A DNA stretch of 64,000 nt from an uncultured Lachnospiraceae bacterium (GTDB lineage Bacteria > Bacillota > Clostridia > Lachnospirales > Lachnospiraceae), in contig CAJUEW010000005.1 of the NCBI GenBank assembly GCA_910585465.1, positions 70,808 through 134,807 on the forward strand, read 5' to 3'. Shown in pieces: positions 41,631 to 49,955 of this stretch (position 1 is the stretch's first letter; the number at the start of each line of letters is the position of its first letter). Both the position numbers and the translations under genes were made by a program. The notes under the pieces were generated by a model. That model did not search any database. It was not told the origin of the DNA and saw only the letters and a program-made list of their open reading frames with translations.

Positions 41631-42767
41631 CTACTGTGCGTCCAGCTCTATCTCAATATAATCCCCCAGCTCATGGGGAACCTCCATGCAGATCCACACC
41701 CTTCCGTCTGCAATATAAGAGTAGCCGTAAGGAGCGCTGCCATCCTCCGAATAGTCGTAGCCCTCCAAGGATCTTGCAAGCGCATCGGGACTCTCATAAA
41801 TTGCGCTGAGCCGCTCCACAAAATGCGGCGCCAATGCTTCATCCACATAATATCCTGTCCCTGAAAACATATTTTCCGCTACCTTCTGCACATCCACGTG
41901 ATCCTTCAGACGAATGCTTTCGCCGGTATTCAGGTCAATATTATAGGTATATTTAAAGCTGTAAGGCTTTTCTTCCTCTCCGTAAATATATCCATTCATC
42001 AGAATCGAAAGGGTATCCGGCGTCATTGTTTTTACTTCATAATTCACTTCATAGGAACCGCTTCCGTCCCATGTATCCATAACGCGTTCCTCTGTCCCCA
42101 GAAAAATACGGTTCCATTTGCCCTGAATCTGTTCGTCTGCCAGTCCCTCAATCTGAGGGCAGGAAATTTTCATATCTCCTTCTCCCAGAACCATTTCCTG
42201 AATGCGGTAGGGTGCCTCCACATACGGGTACATTCCCAAATATTCCTCATAGATGGCGTGTCCTGTCTCCAGCACCTTTCCCTCCACGGTCAGAAGAAGA
42301 AGCTCGCTTTGATAGCACTCCAGAAACGTATTTGTCAGGCTCCCCATAACAATGTACTCTCCCGATGTGCTCATCCGGCTCACATAATCTGCAAATGCCT
42401 GATTCAAATCCAGCATAACGACCTTTTCCCCGCCGTGTGTTCCAAACGAGACACTTTTCAGCTCCACTGCCGGATCCATTTCCAGGGCAGCTACAAGCTG
42501 TTCCATCACTCCTCGCTCACTTACCTCATCCATATAGACTGTCTGCCGCACAATATTCTCTGCCTGTTCGTCTCCGCTGTATATATGCAGAGCAATCCCC
42601 TGCGCAGTCTCTTCTACCGCCGGCTCCACTGTCTCCTTTACCGGCTCCACGGCTTCCTTTGTCTCGGTCAGAAGCTCCGAGCCTGTCTCCTTTCTTCCGC
42701 ATCCGCTCATACAGATAAGGATTGTCGCAAACACTAAATATCCAATACGTTTTTTTATCATTTTCAT
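41631..42767 (-). CDS. Lipoprotein with GerMN domain and DUF3298-like C-terminal region
   Basis: The 378-residue protein has a lipobox CMSGC. An N-terminal GerMN-type domain (about residues 58-170) follows, with ALHIYSGDEQAENIV, VMEQLVAALE, VVMLDLNQAFADYV and SLTNTFLECY. The C-terminal part (about 230-375) has YTYNIDLNTGESIRLKDHV, reminiscent of the DUF3298 region of the lipoprotein at 38815-40371. GerMN domains occur in spore germination and wall-linked proteins. ATG 42767 is preferred over a GTG three codons earlier. An extended TATAAT lies at 42811-42816. The pair of lipoproteins around the chromate genes may share ancestry. Confidence 0.75.
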   Translation of the reverse strand: MKMIKKRIGYLVFATILICMSGCGRKETGSELLTETKEAVEPVKETVEPAVEETAQGIALHIYSGDEQAENIVRQTVYMDEVSERGVMEQLVAALEMDPAVELKSVSFGTHGGEKVVMLDLNQAFADYVSRMSTSGEYIVMGSLTNTFLECYQSELLLLTVEGKVLETGHAIYEEYLGMYPYVEAPYRIQEMVLGEGDMKISCPQIEGLADEQIQGKWNRIFLGTEERVMDTWDGSGSYEVNYEVKTMTPDTLSILMNGYIYGEEEKPYSFKYTYNIDLNTGESIRLKDHVDVQKVAENMFSGTGYYVDEALAPHFVERLSAIYESPDALARSLEGYDYSEDGSAPYGYSYIADGRVWICMEVPHELGDYIEIELDAQ

Positions 42768-42849
42768 AATTTTCACATCCCCATTTACAGTATATGAGTT
42801 TTATCTTATTATTATAGCACTTAAATATTGAGTATCTGTTACGAAGTTC

Positions 42850-43404
42850 TTACGATTCTTTTCTGCATTCCTTAAGCTCCAGCAAGCCCCATCGGTCTGC
42901 CTGAAGAAATTCGCTCATGGCCGGCTCCGCTCCCTCTGCCAGCCAAATTAATTTTCTCCCTAAAAACGGCATGCATGCATCATGGCATAATACTTCTCTG
43001 CGGATTTCCACATTCCCTGCGCTGAGAACCAGTATCAACTTGGAACGCGCCTGGAACAGTTTCAGATAAGAAAACAAATCGTCTGCAAACAAATCCCCTT
43101 TGCTTTTTCTATAATCCTCCGCAAAGCTTCCCAGCATCAGCAAAGACATCGGCACCACACAGCTTTTGAGCTTTTCATCCGGCCTCCATTCCACCAGATT
43201 CAGCCGTACATTCCGGAAAACCGGGCTCTGCTGCTTTAAGAGTCTGGCAAGCTCTGCCGCCATCTCCTTTACTTCTGCTTTTGAAAGACGGCAATCCAAA
43301 ACCAGTGCCATCTCCAGAATACCTCCCGTATAGTTTCCGGGAATATGAAGCACCCGTTCCACCTGCTGTTTAAACCTCTTTTTTTCCTCCAGTGACAGTT
43401 TCAT
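42850..43404 (-). CDS. Unrecognised protein, weakly vWA-like
   Basis: The 184-residue soluble protein starts at ATG 43404 after GGAGGGAAGG. I do not recognise a family. It shows alternating strands and helices: LEMALVLDCRLSKAEVKEMAAELARLL (about residues 30-56), NVRLNLVEW, then a helical region and KLILVLSAGNVEIRREVL (about 117-134). The strand-D-x-x-S-K-helix start and the later VLSAGN strand recall a von Willebrand A fold with an incomplete metal site. No signal peptide or membrane segment is visible. It lies between a lipoprotein and yqeG on the same strand with about 80-base gaps. Confidence 0.6.
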   Translation of the reverse strand: MKLSLEEKKRFKQQVERVLHIPGNYTGGILEMALVLDCRLSKAEVKEMAAELARLLKQQSPVFRNVRLNLVEWRPDEKLKSCVVPMSLLMLGSFAEDYRKSKGDLFADDLFSYLKLFQARSKLILVLSAGNVEIRREVLCHDACMPFLGRKLIWLAEGAEPAMSEFLQADRWGLLELKECRKES

Positions 43405-43488
43405 GTCCTTCCCTCCTTGTTTCTGCTTTGTCCTCTGAGTCCCGGACGAAAAACCAAATTCATGTCTGCCGGAAAAATCAACTGCTTC

Positions 43489-43977
43489 CTAACGCTTCCT
43501 GCGGAACGGCTTTTCAAACCACCTTTTGATAACGATTTGAATCTCGTCTGTGGACGGATCCACCGGTTCGGTCAGTATCGTGTATATGCCTGCCCGGTTG
43601 GCTCCCCATATATCCGTAAAAATCTGATCTCCGATAAACAGCGTATTTTCCGCCGTTGTTCCCATCCTGCCCATGGCGTCCTCATAACCGCTTTTTTTAG
43701 GCTTGCCCGCCTTGTATACATACTCTGTCCGCACCTTATCCGCAAAAGGCTTCACTCTCTCCTCTCCGTTGTTGGATACCAGCATGGTCCTCATGCCAAG
43801 TCTGTGTATTCTTTCAAACAGCCGGACAGCACTTTCATCCGCCGGCGCTCCATGGGGCACCAGCGTATTGTCAACGTCAAAGATCACTGCGCGGTATTCC
43901 ATCGAAAGCTGCTCCCATTCCAGAGAATAGACAGAGGCTGTCCATTCATCCGGATATAAATTCTCAAGAAATATCAT
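43489..43977 (-). CDS. yqeG: YqeG family HAD-IIIA phosphatase
   Basis: The 162-residue protein has HAD motif I AVIFDVDNTLVPHGAP, motif II MLVSNNGEE, the Lys of motif III in AGKPKKSG, and motif IV LFIGDQIFTDIWGANRAG. The C-terminal ILTEPVD is typical of YqeG. ATG 43977 is chosen because GGAGAGG lies upstream and the promoter at 44006-44034 excludes the longer frame. YqeG often lies in an aroE/yqeH cluster in Bacillus; here it is alone. The natural substrate is not firmly known. Confidence 0.9.
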   Translation of the reverse strand: MIFLENLYPDEWTASVYSLEWEQLSMEYRAVIFDVDNTLVPHGAPADESAVRLFERIHRLGMRTMLVSNNGEERVKPFADKVRTEYVYKAGKPKKSGYEDAMGRMGTTAENTLFIGDQIFTDIWGANRAGIYTILTEPVDPSTDEIQIVIKRWFEKPFRRKR

Positions 43978-44005
43978 TTTATAAAACCTCTCCTTCAACG
44001 ATTCT

Positions 44006-44034
44006 ATTTTAAAGGCAGTAAAATATGCGGTCAA
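44006..44034 (-). promoter_or_regulatory. Sigma-A promoter of yqeG
   Basis: On the minus strand, TTGACC (44029-44034) and TAAAAT (44006-44011) are 17 bases apart, about 30 bases before the yqeG start codon. Confidence 0.8.
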
Positions 44035-44052
44035 CCTGTTTTTCAACAGATC

Positions 44053-44089
44053 AAAAAAGGATACCACCCTGTTTAAGAAGGCGATACCC
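44053..44089 (-). terminator. Rho-independent terminator after the rpiR gene
   Basis: GGATACCACC (44059-44068) and GGCGATACCC (44080-44089) pair over 10 positions with G-U wobble, followed by TTTTTT on the minus strand. Confidence 0.78.
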
Positions 44090-44133
44090 CTGAACCTAAT
44101 CAGACATCCCTGTAAAGGATGCCGACAGTTATA

Positions 44134-44979
44134 TCAGAAAAGCTTTTCCACAACTGCTCTGGAGGTTTTATGGTTATTTTCCTTTGATATCTCATGATTT
44201 CTCCGGTAATATTCATAAAACAGAATATCAATAATAAACATCTGGCACATTTTTACGCCCATGGAGCCGCCCTCTAATGGCCCCTCATCCGATCCGCACA
44301 GCAGAAGGACATCCGTATAATTTGTTAAAGGAGACTTCAGAAACCTGCTGATGGCTATCATCCTCACTCCCGACTCCCGCGCAATCTGCGCCACATAAAT
44401 ATTATCCTTAGTGGAACCTGAATACGACAGAAATATAATAAGATCCTCCTCTGTGGCCATGGATGCCGCCATGGCCTGCATATGGGGATCCTGAATGCAC
44501 TCTACCTTGTTGGTAATCCTCAGAAATTTATTTCTGGCTGCCTGTGCTGCCAGAAGGCTGTCTCCAATTCCAAAAAAATAAATCCTTCTTGCATTTTCCA
44601 TCATGAGGACCGTCCGTTCAATCTCATGACAATCTGCCAGTCTCCGGGTTTCTCTCAATGCATTGATATTATTATTAAGAAGCCCATCCAGAGCGTATTC
44701 AAGTCCCGGATATTTTGTATCCGCCATGGAATCCGGCTTTTCATTGGAGGCCAGGCTGATGGAAAGCTTCATCTTAAATTCCTGATAGCCCTTGGCGCCT
44801 GCCTTCCGGCAAAATCGGTGTACGCTGGCATCCGCCACCTGACAGGCATCCGCCAGGTCACTGATCGACATGAGAAGAACCTGATCTGAATTCTTAATCA
44901 CATAATCTGCAATTTTCTTTTCTGTCCTTGTAAACTGATTATAAGACAGTTGAATATCCGTCAAAAAACCTGATGCCAT
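44134..44979 (-). CDS. MurR/RpiR family transcriptional regulator
   Basis: The 281-residue protein has an N-terminal HTH_6 domain (ADACQVADASVHRFCRKAGAKGYQEFKMKLS) and a C-terminal SIS sugar-phosphate-binding domain (about residues 125-250) with FFGIGDSLLAAQAA and IIFLSYSGSTKD. Members of this family control sialic acid and amino sugar catabolism. It lies 28 bases downstream of nanA and probably shares its transcript, so it likely controls the nan genes in response to ManNAc-6-P or GlcNAc-6-P. Confidence 0.9.
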   Translation of the reverse strand: MASGFLTDIQLSYNQFTRTEKKIADYVIKNSDQVLLMSISDLADACQVADASVHRFCRKAGAKGYQEFKMKLSISLASNEKPDSMADTKYPGLEYALDGLLNNNINALRETRRLADCHEIERTVLMMENARRIYFFGIGDSLLAAQAARNKFLRITNKVECIQDPHMQAMAASMATEEDLIIFLSYSGSTKDNIYVAQIARESGVRMIAISRFLKSPLTNYTDVLLLCGSDEGPLEGGSMGVKMCQMFIIDILFYEYYRRNHEISKENNHKTSRAVVEKLF

Positions 44980-45007
44980 CTGTGTACCTTTTATCTTTAA
45001 GAATGAA

Positions 45008-45913
45008 TTAACAATATTTTTGAACTGCTTCCCGAATCATATCTGCACATTCTGCCGCAACAGCATAATCTGTTTCTGCCAGATCCGCCAGCGGATGCCT
45101 GACGCCTCCTATATCCGGTCCTCCCTGCAGTCGGATAATTTCTTTAATTGTAGCATACATATTGCCCTTTGTGGAGCACATTTTATAGATAATCCTGCAG
45201 ATATCATCCTGAATCTGTGCCGCCTCCGGCATTCTTCCCGCAAGAAACAGCTCCCGGGCCTTTAAAAACAGCTCCGGCATTCCCGCGTAGGTTCCTCCGA
45301 TTCCTCCCACGGCACCCGCAGCCAGGCCGGACACAAACTGCTCATCCGGACCGTTGAATACAATAACTCCTTCATCGCGGAACATCTGAATGTCCTGAAC
45401 CGGCATGGAAGAATTTTTAACTCCGATTACACGGGTATTCTTCTTCATTTCCTTTAATAAAGACATGGTAAGAGAAACTCCTGCCAGCTGCGGAATATTA
45501 TAAATGATAAAATCTGTATTTGGAGCAGCCGCGGATATATCATTCCAGTATTTTGCAACTGCATGCTCCGGAAGGTGAAAATAAATAGGCGGAATGGCGG
45601 CGATGGCATCAACTCCCATGCTTTCCGCATGTGCTGCCAGCTCCTGGCTGTCCCGTGTATTATTACATGCCACATGGGCAATGATAACCAGCTTTCCCCC
45701 GGCTTCTGCCATCACATTTTCCAGTGTCGTCTTTCTCTCTTCCACGCTCTGATAAATACACTCTCCGGAAGAGCCTCCCACATAGAGTCCTGCGATCCTC
45801 TTGTTCATCAAATATTTTGTAAATGCACGTACTCTCTCAGGCGATACATTACCTTTCTCATCATAGCAGGCATAAAATGCCGGAAAAATTCCTTCATACT
45901 TTTTCATGTTCAT
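45008..45913 (-). CDS. nanA: N-acetylneuraminate lyase
   Basis: NanA splits sialic acid into N-acetylmannosamine and pyruvate. The 301-residue class I aldolase has GGSSGE at residues 46-51, the catalytic Tyr138 in IIYNIPQLAGVSLT and the Schiff-base Lys166 in IGVKNSS. These fit NanA better than dihydrodipicolinate synthase. The start has AGGAGG 6 bases upstream. It is divergent from nanE. A NanK-type kinase and a sialic acid transporter are absent from the window, so the pathway is split or uses genes elsewhere. Confidence 0.9.
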   Translation of the reverse strand: MNMKKYEGIFPAFYACYDEKGNVSPERVRAFTKYLMNKRIAGLYVGGSSGECIYQSVEERKTTLENVMAEAGGKLVIIAHVACNNTRDSQELAAHAESMGVDAIAAIPPIYFHLPEHAVAKYWNDISAAAPNTDFIIYNIPQLAGVSLTMSLLKEMKKNTRVIGVKNSSMPVQDIQMFRDEGVIVFNGPDEQFVSGLAAGAVGGIGGTYAGMPELFLKARELFLAGRMPEAAQIQDDICRIIYKMCSTKGNMYATIKEIIRLQGGPDIGGVRHPLADLAETDYAVAAECADMIREAVQKYC

Positions 45914-46102
45914 TATTTCCCTCCTGAATTTACAACCAATATATTATCTTTAGTTTTGCTCTTCAGTCGCTTTTTATTCCTCCGCCCCATTCCGGCAAAA
46001 GTCTATGATACTCATTTCCATCATGAATAATTGCAGGGTATATGTAGAAATTATATAGTATTAAATAAATTTTTCCAGTAGTTTTTTAAATAAAAAATAT
46101 TT

Positions 46103-46126
46103 TTTTCATATTATATTTTATGAAAA
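46103..46126. promoter_or_regulatory. Palindrome upstream of nanE, candidate RpiR-family operator
   Basis: TTTTCATA (46103-46110) and TATGAAAA (46119-46126) form a perfect 8-base inverted repeat with an 8-base spacer, 16 bases before the nanE -35. Confidence 0.5.
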
Positions 46127-46142
46127 TTTTTTTCTGTATTCG

Positions 46143-46171
46143 ATGACATATTCATTTTCCTATGTTATAAT
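46143..46171 (+). promoter_or_regulatory. Sigma-A promoter of nanE
   Basis: ATGACA (46143-46148) and TATAAT (46166-46171) are 17 bases apart, with TGT directly before the -10 (extended -10). Confidence 0.85.
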
Positions 46172-46218
46172 GTTGAAAAATCATAACAAAGCCAAAAAAG
46201 AAAGGAGCTATCTAACCG

Positions 46219-46947
46219 ATGAAAAAATCCCTTGATGAAATTTTAGAGCTTACCAAAGGCAGTATAATTGTTTCCTGTCAGGCATTACCAGCCGAGCCGC
46301 TGTATTGTGAGGAAATGTCTCTGATGCCGTTTATGGCGAAAGCCGCGCAGATGGCAGGCAGCAAATGCATCCGGACAAGCAGCCTGCGCGATGTGGTTGC
46401 CATTAAGGAAAAAACAGGGCTTCCCGTTATCGGACTTATTAAACGCCAGTATGAGGGTTATGATACCTATATCACGCCTACTATGAGAGAGATTGACGAA
46501 CTGGTTGCCGCGGAATCAGATATCATTGCGCTGGACTGTACTTATATGAAACGTGGGAACGGGAAGACCGTCAACAAATTTTTGGAGGAAATCCGCAGCA
46601 AGTATCCGGACATTGCTTTAATGGCAGATATCTCCACTGCGGAAGAAGGAATCAATGCCTGGAAATGCGGCGTAAACCTGATCGGAACAACTATGAGCGG
46701 ATATACTCCCCACTCCGCTAAAACAGACGGACCTGATTACGAACTGGTCTCCAGTCTGGTGAATGCCGTCTCTATTCCTGTTATCGCCGAGGGAAGAGTA
46801 CACCAGCCTGAGCAGGCAAAGAAAATGCTGGAGCTGGGCGCCCACGCGGTTGTCGTCGGCGGCGCTATTACAAGACCTCTGGAAATTGCGCAGCGCTTTT
46901 ACAAAGCAATCGAAAGTGAAAACGGGAAATCTGTATGCCGTTCATAA
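46219..46947 (+). CDS. nanE: N-acetylmannosamine-6-phosphate 2-epimerase
   Basis: NanE converts ManNAc-6-P to GlcNAc-6-P. The 242-residue TIM-barrel protein has IIVSCQALPAEPLY near residue 16, IGLIKR with the catalytic Lys74, MADISTAEEG near residue 135 and VIAEGRVHQPEQA followed by VVGGAITRP at the C-terminal phosphate site. AAGGAG lies 11 bases before the ATG. It is divergent from nanA and the RpiR-type regulator gene. Confidence 0.94.
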   Translation: MKKSLDEILELTKGSIIVSCQALPAEPLYCEEMSLMPFMAKAAQMAGSKCIRTSSLRDVVAIKEKTGLPVIGLIKRQYEGYDTYITPTMREIDELVAAESDIIALDCTYMKRGNGKTVNKFLEEIRSKYPDIALMADISTAEEGINAWKCGVNLIGTTMSGYTPHSAKTDGPDYELVSSLVNAVSIPVIAEGRVHQPEQAKKMLELGAHAVVVGGAITRPLEIAQRFYKAIESENGKSVCRS

Positions 46948-47070
46948 TTTATTCATTTATCTTTTAAAAAAGATTCACTTAATGCACATGATTCCTTCAT
47001 TTCTTCTGCATATAATAAAACCATCAAAAGAAAAGCCAATCAGTTAATACTTTAAATAAACTTTTTCATA

Positions 47071-47099
47071 ATAAATGCCGGGTGAGCAGCACCCGGCAT
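47071..47099 (-). terminator. Terminator after rpiB
   Basis: ATGCCGGGTG (47075-47084) and CACCCGGCAT (47090-47099) form a perfect 10-base stem, followed on the minus strand by TTATTATG. The T-run is interrupted, but the stem is strong. It may also help end the nanE transcript. Confidence 0.65.
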
Positions 47100-47120
47100 C
47101 CTCCCTTTTACAGGGCTTTT

Positions 47121-47573
47121 TTATTTATTGTACTTTTTCTCAATATCACATATCTTCTGTACACGCTCTGCATGTCTTCCGCCTTCAAACTCTGTATTGA
47201 AAAAAGCATCCAGAATCATTTTCGCCATTTCATTTCCAACCACACGGGCGCCCATTGCAATAATCTGAGACGCATTGTGCTTTGCAGTCATCATAGCTGA
47301 ATATGGTTCGCTGCAGACTGCCGCGCGGATTCCGGGCACCTTATTGGCAGCCAGGGAGATTCCGATTCCGGTTCCGCATATTAATACACCCTTTTCCACT
47401 TCTCCGTCCTTGATGGCCTCAGCCACCTTCAGTCCCTGATCCGGATAATCCACACGCACTGTGGCGTCATAAGCCCCGTAATCAATACACTCATAGCCCT
47501 TATCGGTCATATACTCCATCAGTTCTTTTTTCAGTTCAATCGCGGTATGGTCACAGCCAAATCCAATCTTCAT
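47121..47573 (-). CDS. rpiB: Ribose 5-phosphate isomerase B
   Basis: RpiB interconverts ribose 5-phosphate and ribulose 5-phosphate, or allose 6-phosphate in some cases. The 150-residue protein begins MKIGFGCDHTAIELK, with the active-site Cys66 in ICGTGIG and a HNASQIIAMGARVVG segment. ATG 47573 is preferred because GGAGG lies 8 bases upstream; an in-frame Met five codons earlier overlaps the ribosome site. It is monocistronic and links the pentose phosphate pathway to the nearby xylose locus. Confidence 0.94.
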   Translation of the reverse strand: MKIGFGCDHTAIELKKELMEYMTDKGYECIDYGAYDATVRVDYPDQGLKVAEAIKDGEVEKGVLICGTGIGISLAANKVPGIRAAVCSEPYSAMMTAKHNASQIIAMGARVVGNEMAKMILDAFFNTEFEGGRHAERVQKICDIEKKYNK

Positions 47574-47649
47574 GATACAATCCTCCAAAATACATGTAAG
47601 TTTATGTAGATATGCTCAGTATAGCAAATCCAGCATTTTTTTTCTATAG

Positions 47650-47681
47650 AAAAAGGACACCATTTGGAAAAAACGGTGTCC
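47650..47681 (-). terminator. Rho-independent terminator after glnN
   Basis: GGACACC (47655-47661) and GGTGTCC (47675-47681) form the stem, followed by TTTTTC on the minus strand. It lies 12 bases after the glnN stop. Confidence 0.8.
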
Positions 47682-47692
47682 CTGCTCTTTAT

Positions 47693-49777
47693 CTACACTT
47701 CAAACATCAGCTCTCCGTACGTGGGTACGGGCCAGAAATCCTTGTCAACAATGTTCTCCAGCCTATCAATCGGCTCTCTTAAAGCTATCATTGCCGGAAG
47801 AACGGTATCATGATATGACTTTGCGCCTTCTGCAGCCTCTAAAACCGCCTTCAGGCTGTCCAGCGCTTTCTGAGTCTCCGCAAGAAGGCTGCTGGCCTCC
47901 AGTAAAATCGTTTCCTGTGCGGATACGTCTGCGGACGCGCATGCGGTTCTTACAGTACTCATGGAAGCCGCCACACGGTTTACAAAGGAGATAACTGCCG
48001 GAACATACAGCTTAGATGCCATATCAACCATGGTACGAGCCTCAATATTAATCAGGCCTGCGTATTCCTCCAGCTTAATTTCCTTCCGGGCCTCCAGCTC
48101 TCTTTTTGTCATAACTCCCAGCTTCTCGAACATCTCAACGGAGGAATCGCTTACATAGGCCGGAATGGCATCCACAATGGATTTTACATTTGGAAGCCCT
48201 CTTCTGGCGGCCTCCTCCACCCACTCGTTGGAGTAGCCGTCGCCGTTAAATACAATATCCTGATTCTCCTTCATTGTCTTGTAAATGTAGTCAACGGCTG
48301 CCTTCTCAAAATCCTCAGCATCCTCCAGTGCATCACAGGCCTTGGTAAACGCTTCTGCCATCATGGAATTCATAACAGTATTGGCGTCTCCGATGGATAC
48401 CGAGGATGCTACCATACGAAACTCAAAACGGTTTCCCGTGAAAGCAAACGGTGAAGTACGGTTCCTGTCGGTCGGGTCCTTGGGCAATACAGGGAGCGTG
48501 CTCACACCTAGGTCCAAAGTCCCCACATGGGCACACGGCAGTTCATCGAACGGAACCCCTCTCACGATGGCATCTACAATCTCACCTAATTGATCTCCCA
48601 TATAGATAGAAATAATGGCCGGCGGCGCTTCATTGGCTCCAAGTCTGTGGTCGTTTCCTGCATTGGACGCGGCGGCGCGCAGCAGAAGAGAGTGCTTCTT
48701 CACTGCTTCCATCAGGCAGGCCAGTACACAAAGGAACTGCAGATTCTTATTTGGCTCCTTGCCCGGCTTAAAAAGATTCACTCCATTGTCTGTTCCAAGA
48801 GACCAGTTGTTATGCTTGCCGGAACCGTTCACGCCTGCAAATGGCTTTTCATGAAGCAGACATGCAAGACCGTGCTTTGTGGCCGTACTCTTCAGCACAT
48901 CCATCACCAGGAGGTTGCTGTCCAAAGCCGCGTCAGAAGGAGAAAAAATCGGCGCAATCTCGTGCTGGCCCGGGGCAACCTCATTGTGCTGGGTTTTTAC
49001 TGTAATTCCCAGTTTCCAGAGCTGTTCATCCACATCTGCCATAAACTCCGCAATCTTGGTTTTCAGCGGTCCAAAATACTGATCCTCCATCTCCTGGCCT
49101 TTTGGCGCCGGTGCCCCGAACAGGGTCCGGCCTGCATATACAAGATCCGGCCTGCCCAAATACTTTTCTCTGTTCACAATAAAATATTCCTGCTCCGGTC
49201 CCACATAGGAACGAACCTTCTTTGCCTCTGTATTCCCGAACATTTTTACAAAACGGGCACCTGCTCTGCTTACCGCATCTACAGATTTCAAAAGCGGAGT
49301 TTTTGTATCCAGCGAATCACCGGTATAAGAGCAGAATGCAGTCGGAATACAGAGAATCCCGTCCTTTACATAAGCCGGTGATGCCACATCCCATGCGGTA
49401 TATCCTCTTGCGCTGCAGGTAGCGCGTAAGCCTCCGGACGGAAATGAGGATGCATCCGGCTCGCCCATCATCAGATCCTTTCCGGAAAAGCTGTTCTCAA
49501 TCTTTCCTCCCTGGGGAATATCCGCAAAGGAATCGTGCTTCTCTGCCCCGATACTGACAACATACGGCTGAAAAATATGGGTGTAGTGGGTTGCCCCCTT
49601 TTCAATCGCCCATTCCTTCATTGCCTTTGCTACGATGTCTGCAAGCTCCAGCGTAACATCTCCGCCCTCATCCATCAGTTTCAGCATTTGTTTGTAGGTA
49701 ATCTCCGGAAGACGCTCCTTCATCACAGCCTCGTTAAAAACATCCTGGCCAAATACTTCTGCTACATTTACACTCAT
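47693..49777 (-). CDS. glnN: Glutamine synthetase type III
   Basis: GlnN makes glutamine from glutamate, ammonia and ATP. The 694-residue length and the N-terminus with SVNVAEVFGQDVFNEAVMKERLP are typical of the type III (GSIII) enzyme. It carries GLRATCSARGYTAWD, YVGPEQEYFIVNR, HNEVAPGQHEIAP, FAGVNGSGKHNNWSLGT and NRTSPFAFTGNRFEFR, which build the metal, ammonia and ATP sites. ATG 49777 is chosen because GGAGAATT precedes it; an in-frame extension upstream crosses the terminator hairpin. Its leader holds that hairpin, so expression is probably attenuated by nitrogen status. Confidence 0.95.
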   Translation of the reverse strand: MSVNVAEVFGQDVFNEAVMKERLPEITYKQMLKLMDEGGDVTLELADIVAKAMKEWAIEKGATHYTHIFQPYVVSIGAEKHDSFADIPQGGKIENSFSGKDLMMGEPDASSFPSGGLRATCSARGYTAWDVASPAYVKDGILCIPTAFCSYTGDSLDTKTPLLKSVDAVSRAGARFVKMFGNTEAKKVRSYVGPEQEYFIVNREKYLGRPDLVYAGRTLFGAPAPKGQEMEDQYFGPLKTKIAEFMADVDEQLWKLGITVKTQHNEVAPGQHEIAPIFSPSDAALDSNLLVMDVLKSTATKHGLACLLHEKPFAGVNGSGKHNNWSLGTDNGVNLFKPGKEPNKNLQFLCVLACLMEAVKKHSLLLRAAASNAGNDHRLGANEAPPAIISIYMGDQLGEIVDAIVRGVPFDELPCAHVGTLDLGVSTLPVLPKDPTDRNRTSPFAFTGNRFEFRMVASSVSIGDANTVMNSMMAEAFTKACDALEDAEDFEKAAVDYIYKTMKENQDIVFNGDGYSNEWVEEAARRGLPNVKSIVDAIPAYVSDSSVEMFEKLGVMTKRELEARKEIKLEEYAGLINIEARTMVDMASKLYVPAVISFVNRVAASMSTVRTACASADVSAQETILLEASSLLAETQKALDSLKAVLEAAEGAKSYHDTVLPAMIALREPIDRLENIVDKDFWPVPTYGELMFEV

Positions 49778-49803
49778 AATTCTCCATCCTTTCACTATCC
49801 GCG

Positions 49804-49837
49804 AAAAAAAGACGCTCCACCTGCCCGGTGGAACGCC
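49804..49837 (-). terminator. Intrinsic terminator inside the glnN leader
   Basis: On the minus strand GGCGTTCCACC (49837-49827) pairs with GGTGGAGCGTC (49821-49811) over 11 positions with G-U wobble, followed by TTTTTTT (49810-49804). Only 26 bases separate the T-run from the glnN ATG, too few for a promoter, so glnN transcription must pass through it. Confidence 0.82.
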
Positions 49838-49900
49838 TTTGTTCTCTGAATACACTATGTAATTTACAGGGAAATGAAATATTCCCCTTGTCTCTTAATT

Positions 49901-49929
49901 AAAATACACGATATGCCGTTAAAATGCAA
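49901..49929 (-). promoter_or_regulatory. Probable glnN promoter
   Basis: On the minus strand, TTGCAT (49924-49929) and TATTTT (49901-49906) are 17 bases apart. The leader would be about 115 bases and contains the terminator hairpin. Confidence 0.6.
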
Positions 49930-49955
49930 GTATTTTTATTTTTTTCGTGATTTTT

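Larger units (their letters stand above)
45914..46218. other. AT-rich divergent control region between nanA and nanE
   Basis: These 305 bases hold no gene. They contain a strong nanE promoter, a palindrome upstream of it, and long A and T runs at about 46050-46140. A nanA promoter is likely near 45945-45955 (TAATAT on the minus strand) but its -35 is weak. Confidence 0.75.

Noticed and set aside
49841..49895. ANTAR-type two-hairpin antiterminator in the glnN leader
   Set aside because: A first hairpin exists, but I could not find two hexaloops with the required A1 and G4, so I did not name the mechanism.
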